This document shows, piece after piece, positions 37,349 through 50,122 of a stretch of 64,000 nucleotides of DNA. The notes under the pieces were generated by a model. That model saw only the letters and a list, made by a program, of their open reading frames with translations, made no database searches and was not told the DNA's origin. Source of the stretch: Cladobotryum mycophilum (lineage: Eukaryota; Ascomycota; Sordariomycetes; Hypocreales; Hypocreaceae); NCBI GenBank assembly GCA_036429605.1, contig CM071589.1, forward strand, positions 992,001 to 1,056,000. Reading direction: 5' to 3'. The translations under genes and the position numbers were made by a program. Each line of letters starts with the position of its first letter. Position 1 is the first letter of the stretch.

Positions 37349-39397
37349 CTAGACCCATATGGAGGGCACCTCCCACCCACCAAGCATGGCCCTAACTAGC
37401 CGGGACCGACAAACGGGAGATACAGACTCAATCTTATTGTCATAGATCTCTTTCGGGTACTTGTTGAGTCGCCTACTAGAGAGTCGGAGGCTTCGCTGAG
37501 GGAATGTAGCTTCAAATGCGCTCAGCAGCTGAACAAAAATACCCTCCTCTCTGGCAATGGCACAGAGACCATGGGGTCGGCGATTAAAGTCAAGGTAGCC
37601 AACGGGTATTGCAGCAACGGGATAACCTGGTACTTCCGTGTTAGTTTCTCGTTCGTCAGGTCACATTTGCGGAAGTCAGACCAGAGGATGCAGAGAACAT
37701 AGACAATCCGGGCTCTGCTGAGCCAATAATGATGTTGAGATTATATTCGTCGAGTATCCTGTCGATGCTGAGTTGGCGACTATTTCTCTCGGCATGCTCA
37801 GCATAGGCTGTGCGCTCTTCCACAGTGATACTAGTCTGGTGTGAGCGCTTGAGAGTATCCTGGTTACCATTTTCTGACATTTGTCAGAGGTTAATCTTAT
37901 ACGGTTCTGAACCTTTTGTTAAACTAGAATGCACCAGAGGGAAGCTCCTTATCGGCATGCTTCTCGTTGAACTCGATCAGCTCACCCAGGGATTTAATCT
38001 GAGGGGTTTCAAGGAGCTGAAGGTAGCTTTCGAACTCTGTCTGGAAGTCTTGTTCTGTATACCATTTTAGTTATGTGTCTCTCCAAGGCCCATGAATGAC
38101 AAACACACCAAAGACTTTTAGAGCGGCAAATTCGTCATTGATCATCAGTGTGTCTGGTAGGCTCAGGGGGACATTGCCTTGGAATGCTGATGCGTGTTGC
38201 CTGATTACTTCATATGCCTCTCGAACTTGGTAATTCTGTCCAACTTAGTACAGAGATTGTGCCAGAAAGAGAGGGGGAGAGAAATCCCACCAGCTGCTGT
38301 TCCATACGGGGATCCAGGACCTTTCGGCTTTCAGGAGGGTACGTCCACACCTCTGGATCTAAGGTTCCGATTCGAAGACCGTTCCAAGAGCCTGTCACCC
38401 TTGAGATATAGCCAGCAGACGGGACATGGCCGGGATCAGTCATGATATCTAAGAGTACCGCCAGGTCCTTGGTGGTTTTCGTCATAGGTCCTGGCTGATC
38501 GGAAAAGCTGGAAATGGGAACTATGCCTTTGGTAGTGATGTGGTTGCGGCTTGGCTTGAGTGAATAAAGAGCTGCTCTACCAGCGGGTAACATCAAAGAG
38601 CTAAAGGTCTCGGTACCGATACTGATTGGAGCAAAGCCGGCTGCGACTCCAATTGCAGAGCCGCAAGAAGAAACACCTGGATTCTGGGTGGCAAAAAAGT
38701 CAGAGCCTGGCAACTTCCTCAGTAACTGGATCCCACTTACGCTATGTCCTCCGTAGGAATCATCTGGGAGTACACCTCCACGAACATATGGCGACTGAGA
38801 CTGTCCATTGACGGCGTTCCAGCCACAGATTAAGTCTTTACCCCTGGTAGATATTGATGTTAGTACTCTTGCTAATCGTGATTGGGCTATGTCGCTACGA
38901 ACTTCCACCAAGATAACTCCTAGTTCAACTGTTAATCGGCTGGTCTTCCCAATGTTTGAGCATTAAAAACTCACTGACAGATGGGCCTTGCCCAACAAGA
39001 TAACACCGGCTTCTAATAGCTTATTCTCCGTTTAGCTCTACCATGGACAAATTGTCTACTGCGTAAAAAGCAAGAGATATACCCGATCCACAATGTGTGC
39101 GTTCTCCCTTGGCTTGGAGTTTACCAGGGCCAGACTACCGGCTGTCGTATCAAGGCCGGTTGACTCATTGGTGGCGATGTTGTTCTTGATGAGAATCGGA
39201 ATACCATGAAGCGGGCCACGTATATTGCCTTGCTTCCTCTCCTCATCTAGCATATGAGCCCTCTCCAAGAGAAGCGATTCTGGAGCCGTGTTAATGACGG
39301 CTCTGAGGTAGTCGTTATGACGCTTAATTTGCGAGAGATACGCCTTGCTTACTGTCGATACCTGCAGTAGACGAAGACAAAATCTGCTAGAGGTCAT
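37349..39397 (-). CDS. Amidase-signature family hydrolase (N-terminus disturbed)
   Basis: Ser-cisSer-Lys amidase that cleaves amide bonds. Nine exons fit in phase: 39083-39397, 38975-39019, 38903-38919, 38741-38843, 38291-38683, 38109-38235, 37935-38054, 37682-37873 and 37349-37626. They include a 17-nt exon, and several introns have TACTAAC or CTGAC branch sites. Motifs in order: GPLHGIPILIKNNI with the catalytic Lys, LLEAGVILLGKAHLSELSWWK, GWNAVNGQSQSPYVRGG, GHSNPGVSSCGSAIGVAAGF (the family GGSSGGS is here GVSSCGS), SIGTETFSS, then YPVAAIPVGYLDFN near the end. The catalytic Ser is probably the Ser of SCGS. An ATG at 39428 begins MEFNVLTATADDL, the family N-terminus, but meets TAG at once. 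Removing one base there would join it to the body. The ORF can instead start at 39397. It may be functional, damaged or misread. Confidence 0.82.
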
Positions 39398-39447
39398 CGG
39401 CCGTGGCAGTCAGGACATTAAACTCCATTACTCCTTGTGTTTTCACT

Positions 39448-40739
39448 AACAGTAAAGAGGTTAGCGGTAGGAGCCTAGAGAAGCTATCGCCTCGCATATA
39501 CAGAGTGCTAAAGCGGTGAGAAAGTAATGGCATTGTCCAATGCCGTTGACTAGGTAGACTGTGAGGTGGGTGAGATGAAGTTGGGAAGGGATTTGACCAG
39601 AACGACGGGTAAAATATCCAGTACCCCGCAAACTTTAGTTAATAGATTCCAATAGAATCTAGAACAAAAATACAGGGAATAATGTTGTTGGTTGGGCGGG
39701 AACTAACATTCGCGCATGGATCATCGCAGAACCAACATCCAACATCAATGATTCCAACATGCTAACCACTCGTGGAGATATGGTATAGTATTGCTACATG
39801 CCAGTGAATCACCCTACTCCCGAGCCTTTCACTGTTAGAGCTTCACATTCAGTGATGAATCCAGCTGAAGGAATCACGTTCATCCATCTAAATGTGACAA
39901 GATGCCATATTTTCAGCGATTTGAAGATTGAAAGATTGACTCTCTTCATTAGTAATTCTACGATTGAAGATATTTATTTCCAATATCGTCAACAAATATG
40001 CGAAGATTAATGTAGGCAGTTCACTAATGAAGCACCCTGAACTCGTCAGGCCATCATATCTCGAGATTTTGTCAGCTCGTCTTCTTCAATGACATATTAG
40101 AACCAGAATCACAGGGATGAGGGTTTGTTTACAAAAGATCTGGATAACTTCATTACTCGGGAAGGTAGATCTAGTGAAAGGTAATCCTGAGCATGTTTTG
40201 TTTTCACTCTAGTTCCAGATGCTAAAGAAAATGTCGGTAGCCCATTATATAGATGTGCATTGAGTGCATTACTTGCATCGTTGTGTCAACTCATAGGAGG
40301 TTTACGAATCTACATATACTGTTTGCTCCTAAAAGCAAAATACTACGATGCTATGTGGCTAGGAGGGAAGCGGACTCGTACATCCTCCCTATTGTCGTCT
40401 TGTATCAAACTGACGATTTTCTACTTCTCATATGGCAGCATCTGGTGATCAAAAGGGAGAGCAAGAGAGAAAGGTAGAGACTATGGTAGCGATATATATA
40501 TCATGCCACCAATGCTCATACCGCATGCACTTCTGGTATCATACATCATAGCTTAACGATATTATAGACCAATAGATATAGTAATTTATATTTATACCCT
40601 TTCTAATAGCCATGTTATATATAATGTCAGATAATTGCACCTTAGCCCCTTTGAAGACCACTGGCCTTCGCTAATGCGAAGGCATCTTCACTTTTGCCAT
40701 TCGGTCAAACGGCGGGAGGTTCAGCATACACAAACCATC
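39448..40739. other. Spacer, no recognised gene
   Basis: A/T-leaning DNA between the amidase (minus) and the beta-propeller gene (minus). Small frames at 39798-40010 and 40253-40477 have no recognisable features. Confidence 0.5.
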
Positions 40740-42712
40740 TCAATGGCCAAGCACCGAGTTGGGCAGATACTGTGGCATGCCATCCTCCCATATACTATCA
40801 GTGAGGGTAAGAACATTAGAGCCATCAGCGTTCATGATTTTTATATGGCCATACGGTTGATACGTGTTGTCATATATGGCCGCTTCCACTGCCCAGCCGT
40901 ACTCGCCGCTACACCATAATATGCGCCCGTCGGTCGTCCACACGCCATGGGCATCATTGCCGCTATTCGAGGTCAATCTGAGGAGGTTGCTCCCGTCCAT
41001 GTCGATGGTAAAGATGTCGTAGTTATCTTGATAGTCATCAGGCGTCGACCCAACACGCCTTGTAAAGAGGATCTTGCTACCGTCAGGTGACCATTTTGGC
41101 AAGTTGTCCCACTCTGTCGTTAGTACCCTAATGTTTCTAGTCGTAAGGTCCAAGATACGCAAGCCCTCATGGCTACCAGTCTTGACGGACCACTGGCGGT
41201 ACACGATGTAGCGGCCGTCTGGAGAATAGCCGGGGAGACCGCAGTTAATAGAGTCGTCGGTAGGCAGCAACTGCTCATAGGACGAGCCGTTGGTTGTCGT
41301 GCGATAAATGGTAGCAGAATAGGTGCTGCGAGCATTAAAGTATGACCCCAAGCCAAAGGCCAGCCATTTTCCGTCGGGGGACCACGCTGGCGCGACGGCA
41401 CCTGCTTCTAGCTGGGCAAGCTGCGTTGGGGTATATAAACCTTCGCGCACCGGGTCGAAGATGTCTTTGATATCAGTGCCGTTCGGGTTCATGGTCAAGA
41501 CAGACGAGTTGCCCGTTAGCTGTGTCGACAGCGACAACCGCTTCTTATCTGGTGAGAGCTCCGGGAATGAATCGGTAAAGCGGTAATCCCAATCGGGTTG
41601 CCAACTATACAACGGCGTTTGTAGAGCTCTAGGCGTATAGTCAAGACGCTCGTAGACAACTGTCTTGCCATCGGGCGACCATGCCGGGGCGCGCATTCCG
41701 TTACCAAACCGGGCGATATTATTCTTATACTGGGTGTAGTTGATGCCATCCAAGTCACCGCCCTTGACATTGAAACCAATGACATCTGGTGCCACGTACT
41801 GCGGATAGATCTTGACGCCTGGCGAGTTGGTGTGTTGGATCCGGTCCTGACCTGTGAAGGCATTGACCGATACGATTTGCGATGTAGTTCTGTCAACAAG
41901 CCCAGGCCCCCGAGCCCCCCACGTACTCTCAACAGTCATCTCGTAAAAGACGATACGCTTGCCATCTGGAGACCATTTGGGTGAGCCGAGACAGTAACCT
42001 GTCTTGCTGGCCAGTAGCCGGAAGTCACTACCGTCAGGTCGGATCAGATAGATAGAAAGTTCCTGCGTCGTCTCCCAGCCTGTGCCATTACTATGGCCGC
42101 GCCACCGGGTATTCCGGTCCGAACTAAAGACGATCCACTGACCATCGGGCGACCAAGCTGGCCGGAAGTATCCATCTGGCAGCGATGGGTCACCGCGTAC
42201 GACAAGCGAGTTGGTAAGGTTGCGAGCTGTGCCAGTCCGGAGGTCCTTGACCCAGATATTGGACTTGTAGCCATTCGCCGTTGAGACATATGCTAGTTTT
42301 CCCCTATCTGGGGAGAGGACGCCACTATCCTCCACCGACGGTGACCCTACCAGCATCGCCAGCCCCGAGCCATCGGGCCTGACTTGCCAGATGTCTGAAT
42401 TTCCATCGCCATTGCGCTCGCTTGTGAACGTGATGTATCTTCCGTCTGCCGAGAAGCTGGCGTGATACTCATACACGGACTGCGAACCCAGTAGCTTGCG
42501 TTCGTTGCTGCCATCCGTATTGGCAATGTACAACTCCGATTTCGAGGGGTTAATGCGGTTCATCAGGAATACCCCTTTTTGCCCTGTGCTGGGAGACCAG
42601 AGATAGGATGCACATCTCGTGGCTTGTTAGACTCGCTCCGTGTCTGGTACCAAGGATAGGCAATTGCTTCCCCCGTGAGGGCAGCAAGAAGGAAGGGAAT
42701 AAACGGACGCAT
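40740..42712 (-). CDS. Secreted TolB-like beta-propeller protein (N-terminal frameshift)
   Basis: WD40-like PD40/TolB repeat protein. At least nine repeats carry the W/Y-SPDG core (for example AWSPDGQWIVF, KWSPDGKRIVF, AWSPDGKTVVY, GYSPDGRYIVY, KWSPDGSKILF), each preceded by an Asp-Gly turn (RPDGSD, NPNGTD, NADGSN). No enzymatic domain is visible, so binding or inhibition roles are as likely as catalysis. The 607-aa open frame starts internally at 42563. Upstream an ATG at 42712 opens MRPFIPFLLAALTGEAIAYPW, a signal peptide, in another frame; the body continues upstream as ASYLWSPSTGQKGVFL. Joining them needs one extra base between about 42605 and 42627, plausibly in the GG at 42621-42622 (CC on the coding strand). 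The result would be 657 aa and secreted. Bacterial TolB is periplasmic; fungal members are poorly characterised. Confidence 0.82.
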
Positions 42713-44587
42713 TATTTGTTTATATGAGAAAGGATAGACTTAGACTGTCGTACAAATCTTCTTTTGCTTCTTGCTTGACGCGGACACTCGATATATATAC
42801 GTATCTACACATATCAATGTCCATCAATGGATTTGTTCACAACGGCAAAGTGCTGTGTCGCGGAATCGGAACGTTCCGAGCAGTCAAGTCCCAGTATTGT
42901 TTCCGGACCATTTAATTACGAAGAGAAGGTAGAATGAGTCTCGTTAGACTTGCTAGGATTAATATGGTAGCCAGTTGAGTGTCGTAACTACATCATGGCG
43001 ATAACTGAGCTCGAATAGCCGGAATTGTGACGGATTAGATCCAGGGGCTACTCTAGTAGAATACATTCCGTATGTGTCCGAGCCTTAGCTCATCTATTCT
43101 ATCCCCATTACCAGCACTTGCGTGTATCCAGTATTAACCATGCAGTCGAATGAAGTAACAGGCATAACTAAGCCGCTCCCTCCTGCCTAGTTTGTGTATA
43201 TAACCGTGTTAGACCTGTTGAGGCATGGTATTTATCCTCGGAAGTGAGAAAGGCCATTTTACATGCACCCTATAGTCCATGAATGCAACGTATGGCTACT
43301 AATAGAGCTACTAGCAGATATTACTAGCATTTAAAGATATTCTGAGAGTAAAGAGGGACGCGTAAGTGATACGAGAACTTGGTTTCCCCAACTGCAATAA
43401 CTAGATCTAGCTAAAATAGGATAAAATACCACGCCTCCAACAGAGAATCTCCTGTTAATACATGCTACAGCACTTACGTATACCATATTTTTATTGCTAC
43501 TATAATGCTGGATACACTACCATGCCTTTCAAGATGTCTCTTACTCAGCGGAGGTTACGCCCTATCCAGGGGCTTGTAAAAGTAAGCGACGTTGCCAAGA
43601 AGGGGCATATTCACCAAGTTGGGTTAGACAATACCAATCCATCCCCCGGATATGCATCAAGCCATGCTAGGATCTATAACTCGGCTAATAATTAGTCCTA
43701 TTGAGTATTATTTCTCTTTTACTATAATCAACGCATATTTACATGGACTTTATAAAATGGATACTTGTTCTACCGGAGCGCTGCTAACAAAGACTGTGCA
43801 AGAGCCGCTGGAGCGGCGTAGAGAGAGAGAGGAGAGTGATTTGATGCGTCTGGAATTTATGGACCGAAAAGACGAATAACAAGGATAATGGAAATGGATG
43901 GTGAAAAGGGCACAAGCCGTGAGCTTTATTCAAAGGATATACGATGATTTAGCTTGGAATGGTGGGATTACAACAAGATAGCGTACGGTGCTCATTGATG
44001 TATTATCTGGATGAAGATGAACACTGACACAATACACATTCAATTCATCATACCGTAACCCTGGGCCTGCTGCTATGGCGGAGACAAAGTGAGGAGTATT
44101 GTGTTGGTTGGTTGTGTGATAGCTGCATCGTATCTAAGTATATTCCACTTCCAAACTTTTGGCCTATCAGATCAAGCCTTCGGTGTCGTCAGTTGAGATA
44201 TTAACTAGTCTTACAGAGGCGTGAATTTTGTTAGTAGTCTCCATTTTGTGTCAAGCTACGTTGACACCCATACTTTCGAATCTGTATATTAAGTCTAGGG
44301 GGATAGCTAGGCAAAAGTCGTTCAATATATCTAATATCATAGCGTACGGGCCATTGTCCTGAAAAGGGGTACCGCTGTCACTAACAGCTGGGTAGGAAAG
44401 TTCTCGACCTACAGATCAGAAAAAGAATTATCACAGGCATGGGACTGGACATGTACGGATATGATTTCTGTCATCATGCTCTCTACCCTTGTCAATTTAT
44501 GATCGGCACCTCGGCCATTGCCCCAAAACTAATCCTTGAACTAACCAACTCTGCCCACAATCCCAAAACACTTGCCCACGTCGCCTC
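42713..44587. other. Spacer, no recognised gene
   Basis: Promoter of the TolB-like gene lies at its left end. Open frames at 43462-43879 and 44439-44693 are short, unrelated to known families, and the latter is antisense to the MACPF gene. Confidence 0.5.
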
Positions 44588-47075
44588 TTATGAAGTACCG
44601 TCCCACTTAGACTTCCACAAGAAGCTGAAGCTAATTTCGGCGTCTTTGTTCAGCGCTTCCACAACCCTAACAACGTCTAGAGCTAGGGTCTGATAGGCAA
44701 GAAACGATCCGTTCCACACTGGTACAGATGTTTCGCAGTTGACCCTCCGAAGTCTTACTTCAGATTCTTGTTTAATTGGCCCACTTTCCGTACCATGTTT
44801 GCCCCAAAACTCCCAGCCGCAAGTCGGACCTGGTGGTATTGAACTGCTATATAGCATACCGGATCCATAGTCGAGAAACAGGGACGTAGAGTGGCTTTGG
44901 ATACGGTATGGTACGCCATATTGAGGCTAAGAAAACAAAATTAGTCGTATCCTGTGTACGGTAGCATCCTTATACAATGAGGGGATGCCCGCAAGCAGTG
45001 TAACATACCTCATATACCGTGTTACCTCGCATATCAGTGAGAAGAAGGTAATCTCCAGACCCACCGCTCTTCCGTACCCATGGGGACACTGAAGGAAAGG
45101 GCTCATAAATGCCTAAAATAGTGAAATCCAATCGCAAGTATGCGAAATCCCATAATGCCTTAGAGTTGAGGAGGCGCAAGTAGAACAGCGGAAGCGTTAC
45201 TGTCTGCATTGGCAAAATTGGCTTTTCAGGCTGCACAAACTTTTTTAATCCCTCATAACCAGCATATGATACTAGCAAGTCGATCATATGGAAATTCTCC
45301 GGTCTCTATACTCTGCGGTCAGTGAATAGTCAAAGGTACTGTGGCTGTCTTTATTTTGACCCTCACCTCTATAACCATCCAGTTCTTGGATAGAGCTACT
45401 GTTGGGCACCATGCCGGTGGGCTAGAACGTGTTAGTTGACCTGCTCAAACAGCCTCAACTCCACAATGACGCTTACTTGTTAGCGAGGAGGGCATCGCCT
45501 CCAATTGCCTGCCATTGTAGTTCGTTTGTCATTCCGGCAATGGTCATCTTGTCTTGTTTGGCTGAACTCGATCCGTGGCCCCCTCCCAAATTGGCACCTC
45601 CAACCGGGGTAGCAAAGTCCCGACTCGCATTAAATGCCATACCCTTTTTGAAGACTTCTATGTCACCATCGGCTCGTGCACTGTATGCTTTGACAGCATA
45701 GAGTCGACCTCCTAATACTACTTGAGTAGTGAATATTTCGCCTTAACAGAATTAGTATTCGATCCGAATCCTTGCCATGATTGGGGTCTCAGAGATATCA
45801 CTGGCTTACCATATAGGCTTAAAAATTTCGACATCATAGCCTCATTCGTGATAGCATCCAAGTCCTTTTTGCATTCTGGAGTTAGCTGTAGGGTATAGCT
45901 GTTCAGAAACATCTGGACACGAGGGAGCTAAACTTGTCAATCGCTGAGAGAAATGGTGTAGGACGGCCGTAAGCTTACATTATAAGAAATGTGGACCAGA
46001 CAGTCTTTTGTGGAATCGTTTTGCACACTCCCGTTGTCATTCTGATTTGCATACCCAAGCGATCCACCTATCTGAAGGCCCTCGATTAGGGCGGTGCTAC
46101 ATGACCTGTTAGCATGCACAATCTTGACTGGATCTAGGCAGGAGACGAACGCAGAGGCGCCCACATTCGTTTGTGAGAAGGACGAAATGGCTAGCGAATG
46201 CTGCATGTCGTCCTTCGTCTCAAATATTGAAATCGAAGCCTCATCCTCATTCTGGACGTCAGGTATTTCGGGCTTGAGTTGTTTGAAGGGGTTAGTCTCT
46301 ATTTCTATATGAAGAAGTCACTGGAGCAAGCTCAAGAATTTCTCACCGGATTTTTAGCCAGGGATGCCACTTGGAATGCTGTGCAGTATGTTAGTTTACC
46401 AACTACTAGACCTACGAAAGCTTGTTGAACGGGAGGTGGTGTTGACTTACCTGGGAACTTTGCCCTAGTAAAACCGGAAGGCACAAGCACGTTGTTGACT
46501 AGCTTGTGAGTAATGTTAAGACCATAACATAGGGAGTTGCTGCGTATGATGTCTGCCCATTCAGGGGCAGTCAATCTTGTCGATTCACTATGATTGAAGA
46601 TTAGTCAATGCTAAACTTCCAAATGCATAGCTCAGAGGGGAGAGTAGAGTGAGTTAGAAGGGCAGTGACACACTAATTCACTGATCCAACTGCTGCCTTC
46701 CAATCAGCGTCCTTGATATCCGACTCGGGTAGAGTTAGTTTCGGGTCATCGATAATCGATGGGTATTTCTGATGACTGTTAGAAAGAGCTCATTCACGGA
46801 CGAGGTAGTTCCATACCGGCGGTTCGACCTTGGGGACGGGAGGAGCATGGATAAGTTTGGGTTTCTCAGTCTTGTTCTATCGGACAATGCAAGTTAGCAG
46901 GAATGCGGATTTCTTACTACGGCTCCGTTCAGGTGTTGCATACGTCACCAGGGACGGATTCTTTATCATCTTTTTCATCCTTGACGTCATCTTTGGACTT
47001 GTTCTCACTTTCCCGCTCATCTGCCACCGTAACGGTAGAGGGAAGATCTGCCTTGGGGCTCGGATTGGCAGACAT
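44588..47075 (-). CDS. MACPF (perforin-like) domain protein
   Basis: Membrane-attack-complex/perforin family; members oligomerise and insert into membranes, though some fungal ones have no proven pore activity. I can place eleven exons with agreeing phases from 47075 down to 44588, about 615 aa. The N-terminus is acidic, Lys/Glu-rich and without signal peptide. The MACPF signature spans an intron: FLSLYG (near 45810-45830), then EIFTTQVVLGGRLYA (about 45700-45740), matching Y-G-x-x-F-x6-G-G. Downstream is a Gly-rich patch (GGANLGGGHG) and NPPAWCPTVA. A C-terminal region with paired Cys (CGWEFWGK, RVNCETSV) may be an ancillary binding module. The many short introns contrast with single-exon neighbours. 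No break is seen. Roles in competition, pathogenicity or development are all possible; none is proven by the sequence. Confidence 0.82.
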
Positions 47076-48950
47076 AATGCTCTCAAGGCGTGTGGTTGAA
47101 CAATAGAAACTCAAGAAAGCGGATGAGGAGGTGAGTTTGAAGTGCAAACTAGGGCAATGTCGAAGCAAGTGTAGGTAGAAAGAATTTAGTGTCTGAAAAG
47201 TCTGTCGAGGTAAATGTGGCTAAGGAGTATTAAATATAGTCGTCCTCCATCTATATGCCAGACCATGTCCACTTTTACGGTGGATGAAGTGCATTTCTTT
47301 TCAGCTTTCAGCTGGCGAGATGATCTTCTCCGTTAGGTACTAGTAATAGGGACATGCAGGTGTTTGAGGGCCAATCATTCATAAAAAATGGGCATCAGGC
47401 GCCACTGACAATGTGTTCAGGGGCAACGAAATACATGAAATAGGATTCACAAAGATTAAAGGTGTACAAGCCCTGCATCACATCTTCTGGTATACATGGC
47501 CTAGGCTACCGTAAGGTTTCTTTTTTTGATATAATCATATATTATTGTACGGCCATCATACTGTACGGCCATGGTACCTCTAGTCATACATGTGTTAGAT
47601 TATAGTTTAGAATCTTGCAGCTAACAGTAGAGATATAGACATATTGTCGGGCTTGTACATATTTAACCTTTGCGATCCTTGTCCAATGTATCAAGGCTTT
47701 CTAGCAAGGATACTGATCGCCGCACTTTCAACTCTGCTCTGGCACATGACAGGCGTGGATTTATGGGTCCTGAGTGCATCCCGGGCCGCTCAAGATGAAG
47801 GATCAACTGGCGGGCATTTTTTGGAGCGGGGAATTGGGCGCCAAAGGTATGCATTGGCATGCAATGATTCTGCAGGATGCCCAAAAGAGACACTGAGACA
47901 CTGAACAACAATGCTCGCTCAGAGCTTCGGAATGCGAGACCAATGCCATCCCAGGATATGCCGTTATTGAGGGGAAATCGGTGGTGGGGAGGTTCATGAT
48001 AGGGTCCGGTTTACTTCGGCTCGTGCGATATCCGTGGAGGACTGCTCATGCATGGAGTACGCTAGCCTCATTCATTCATTAATGCAACCAAATATTACGA
48101 TACATACTCCGTACAGCACATGATATGACCGTACCCAGTTGAATATTCAGGATCTCGTAAAACTTTGTCTCTGTTTTATCGGACTACGTGTCTCCAGAAA
48201 TGGAGTGTATATCATTGATCCACCCAATGATTTCCATCCTCTCCCCCGGTTCTGCTGCGGATCGGCCAACGCCCGCTCCAATTGTCGTTTCTCAGGAGGA
48301 TGCCAGGTCTGCATCCGCAGCTAAACAGCTGGCAACACATGATCCCGCGGTGGACATCATTTCTAGATTTGTTGTCGAAGAGGCAATGATGAGAGCTCAT
48401 CCCCCCAAACCCGACCGGCGTTCTGTAGGGGGCGAAGAAAATGGCTCATCAAAACGCGCAGTCTGCATATACCAAATAGGAGTAGAAACACTCCTCCAGT
48501 CCTCTTATTGAGAAGGGGCAAATGTCTAGGATGACGTGAGGTGGTTGAGAGAGATGAGACGTAACATAGAGCGTAGGTATGGGAGTCAAATAAAGGTAAA
48601 GGAAGCAATAAGGCAAGTATTCTAGGGCAGGGGGATGGGCGGGGGCTCGGCTCAACTAGACAACGGTATGATGAATGTGTACGGTCGCGTTGCAGGTTAA
48701 ATGCAACCGGACAGTGAATTTAGTGTCTCAGTCACGAAGAGAAGATGTATCTTTGACAGCCCGTCTATATGACGAAAGCCTTCTGTATGTGAAATTTCAC
48801 TCAAGCCGTGATTCCATGAGCAGGCTGACGAAGACAAACATCGTCGGTTACGTAGTTGGCTAAGGATATTTGAATGTGTGCATGGCGGGGCACATCGCAT
48901 ATACATAGCCTATGTATAACATATACTTAATGTCTATATGTCACAATGCG
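47076..48950. other. Spacer at the edge of the A/T block
   Basis: Contains the MACPF promoter on the left. Frames such as 48188-48511 (107 aa) have mixed composition but no recognised motif. Base composition shifts sharply to A/T from about 48950. Confidence 0.5.
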
Positions 48951-49234
48951 CGATCCTGATAGGGGGTATAGGAATTATATAATCAAATAGCCTTAATTGA
49001 AAGAAAGGAAATTATAATGTTATTGTACCCTAATTTAAACCGCTCTATTATACCCAAGGGCTCCTGAGCCCATAGCTTTTATCTAATAAATCTAGTACTC
49101 TAGTACTTATTTTTACCTAATTATTATATACCCTCTAGTTAAATAAAGTTATTTATAGTTTTATAATAGTTTTAGATTAAATAAAAGAAAAATAAACTAT
49201 TTATTATATTAATTAATAATAAATAATAAAAATA

Positions 49235-49685
49235 ATACTTTTAAGTATTATAATAGAGCCAGGTATACTTTAGCGTAGGGAAGCTTATCTTTTAATTTAG
49301 GATACTAGAAAAACAAGTACCAGGACGACTTAAAGAATAAAAGGGGATTATTTATGCTTTTATATAATAGCATTAATAATTAACTCTTTACTTTTATTTG
49401 TTTAATTTAATTAATTTTATTCCTATTTATAGATTACAGTACTTATACACTAATTTCTATTATTTCTTTTGTTTAAAATATCTAATCAGATATAGATCTA
49501 TTATTATCTTTTACCTTTAAACCAAACTAACCTCTAACAATTAATCTAGGTTATGTTGATTATTCGGATATCGAACAATGCTTTGTTTACGACTGCGGCT
49601 TTAATAGGGTTACCCTGGACCGGCGGAAGCTTTTGGGCCACTGTGTTCTCTTTTTATTATTGTGTTTTCTTTCACTATTACAGTA
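49235..49685 (+). repeat. Inverted repeat A (left copy)
   Basis: About 450 bp that recur in reverse orientation at 61945-62395. Shared landmarks in both copies are a TATACTTTAGCGTA-like word next to AAGCTTATCTT, then AAGTACCAGGACGAC, then GGGATTATTTATGCTTTTATATAATA, then ATCTAGGTTATGTTGATTA. Differences are mostly transitions. Confidence 0.75.
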
Positions 49686-49846
49686 TATTTACATAGTTTT
49701 TTTTTTAAAATACTTATTTTTAATCTTATAAAACTTTCCTTATATAATCCTTTTTATCTTTTATTTTAAATATTATTATTATTATTTTCTTTATTAATTT
49801 AATATTATAATAAAGCTAAGTATACTTTAGTGTAAGGAAGCTTAAC

Positions 49847-50122
49847 TGTGAAAGGGCTGGCCTTGTGTAGTAACAAAAAGGGGCTCTAGAATTGTTTGTC
49901 TAAGACTAAGGAGAAAAAAGAAAAAAGATCTTGCGATTATACGGAGGACCGCTCCAAAAGTCTTGTCTTATGCAAAGCCCACCTTTTTATATAATATAGC
50001 CCTGCATAAGCTTTTTAAATAGCTTTTAAGAATAAACCTGTGAAAGGGCTGGCCTTGTATGGCGATAAGAAGGGGCTCTAGAATTATCTATCTAAGACTA
50101 AGGAAAAGAAGAGAAAAGAGAA
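49847..50122. repeat. Direct repeat pair of about 85 bp
   Basis: A segment starting CTGTGAAAGGGCTGGCCTTG at 49847 recurs from about 50038, including GGGGCTCTAGAATT and CTAAGACTAAGGA. The copies are about 190 bp apart. They may be ends of a small element; I cannot name it. Confidence 0.75.

Noticed and set aside
24440..47075. Secondary-metabolite cluster
   Set aside because: No polyketide synthase, NRPS, terpene cyclase or cytochrome P450 is present among the genes.
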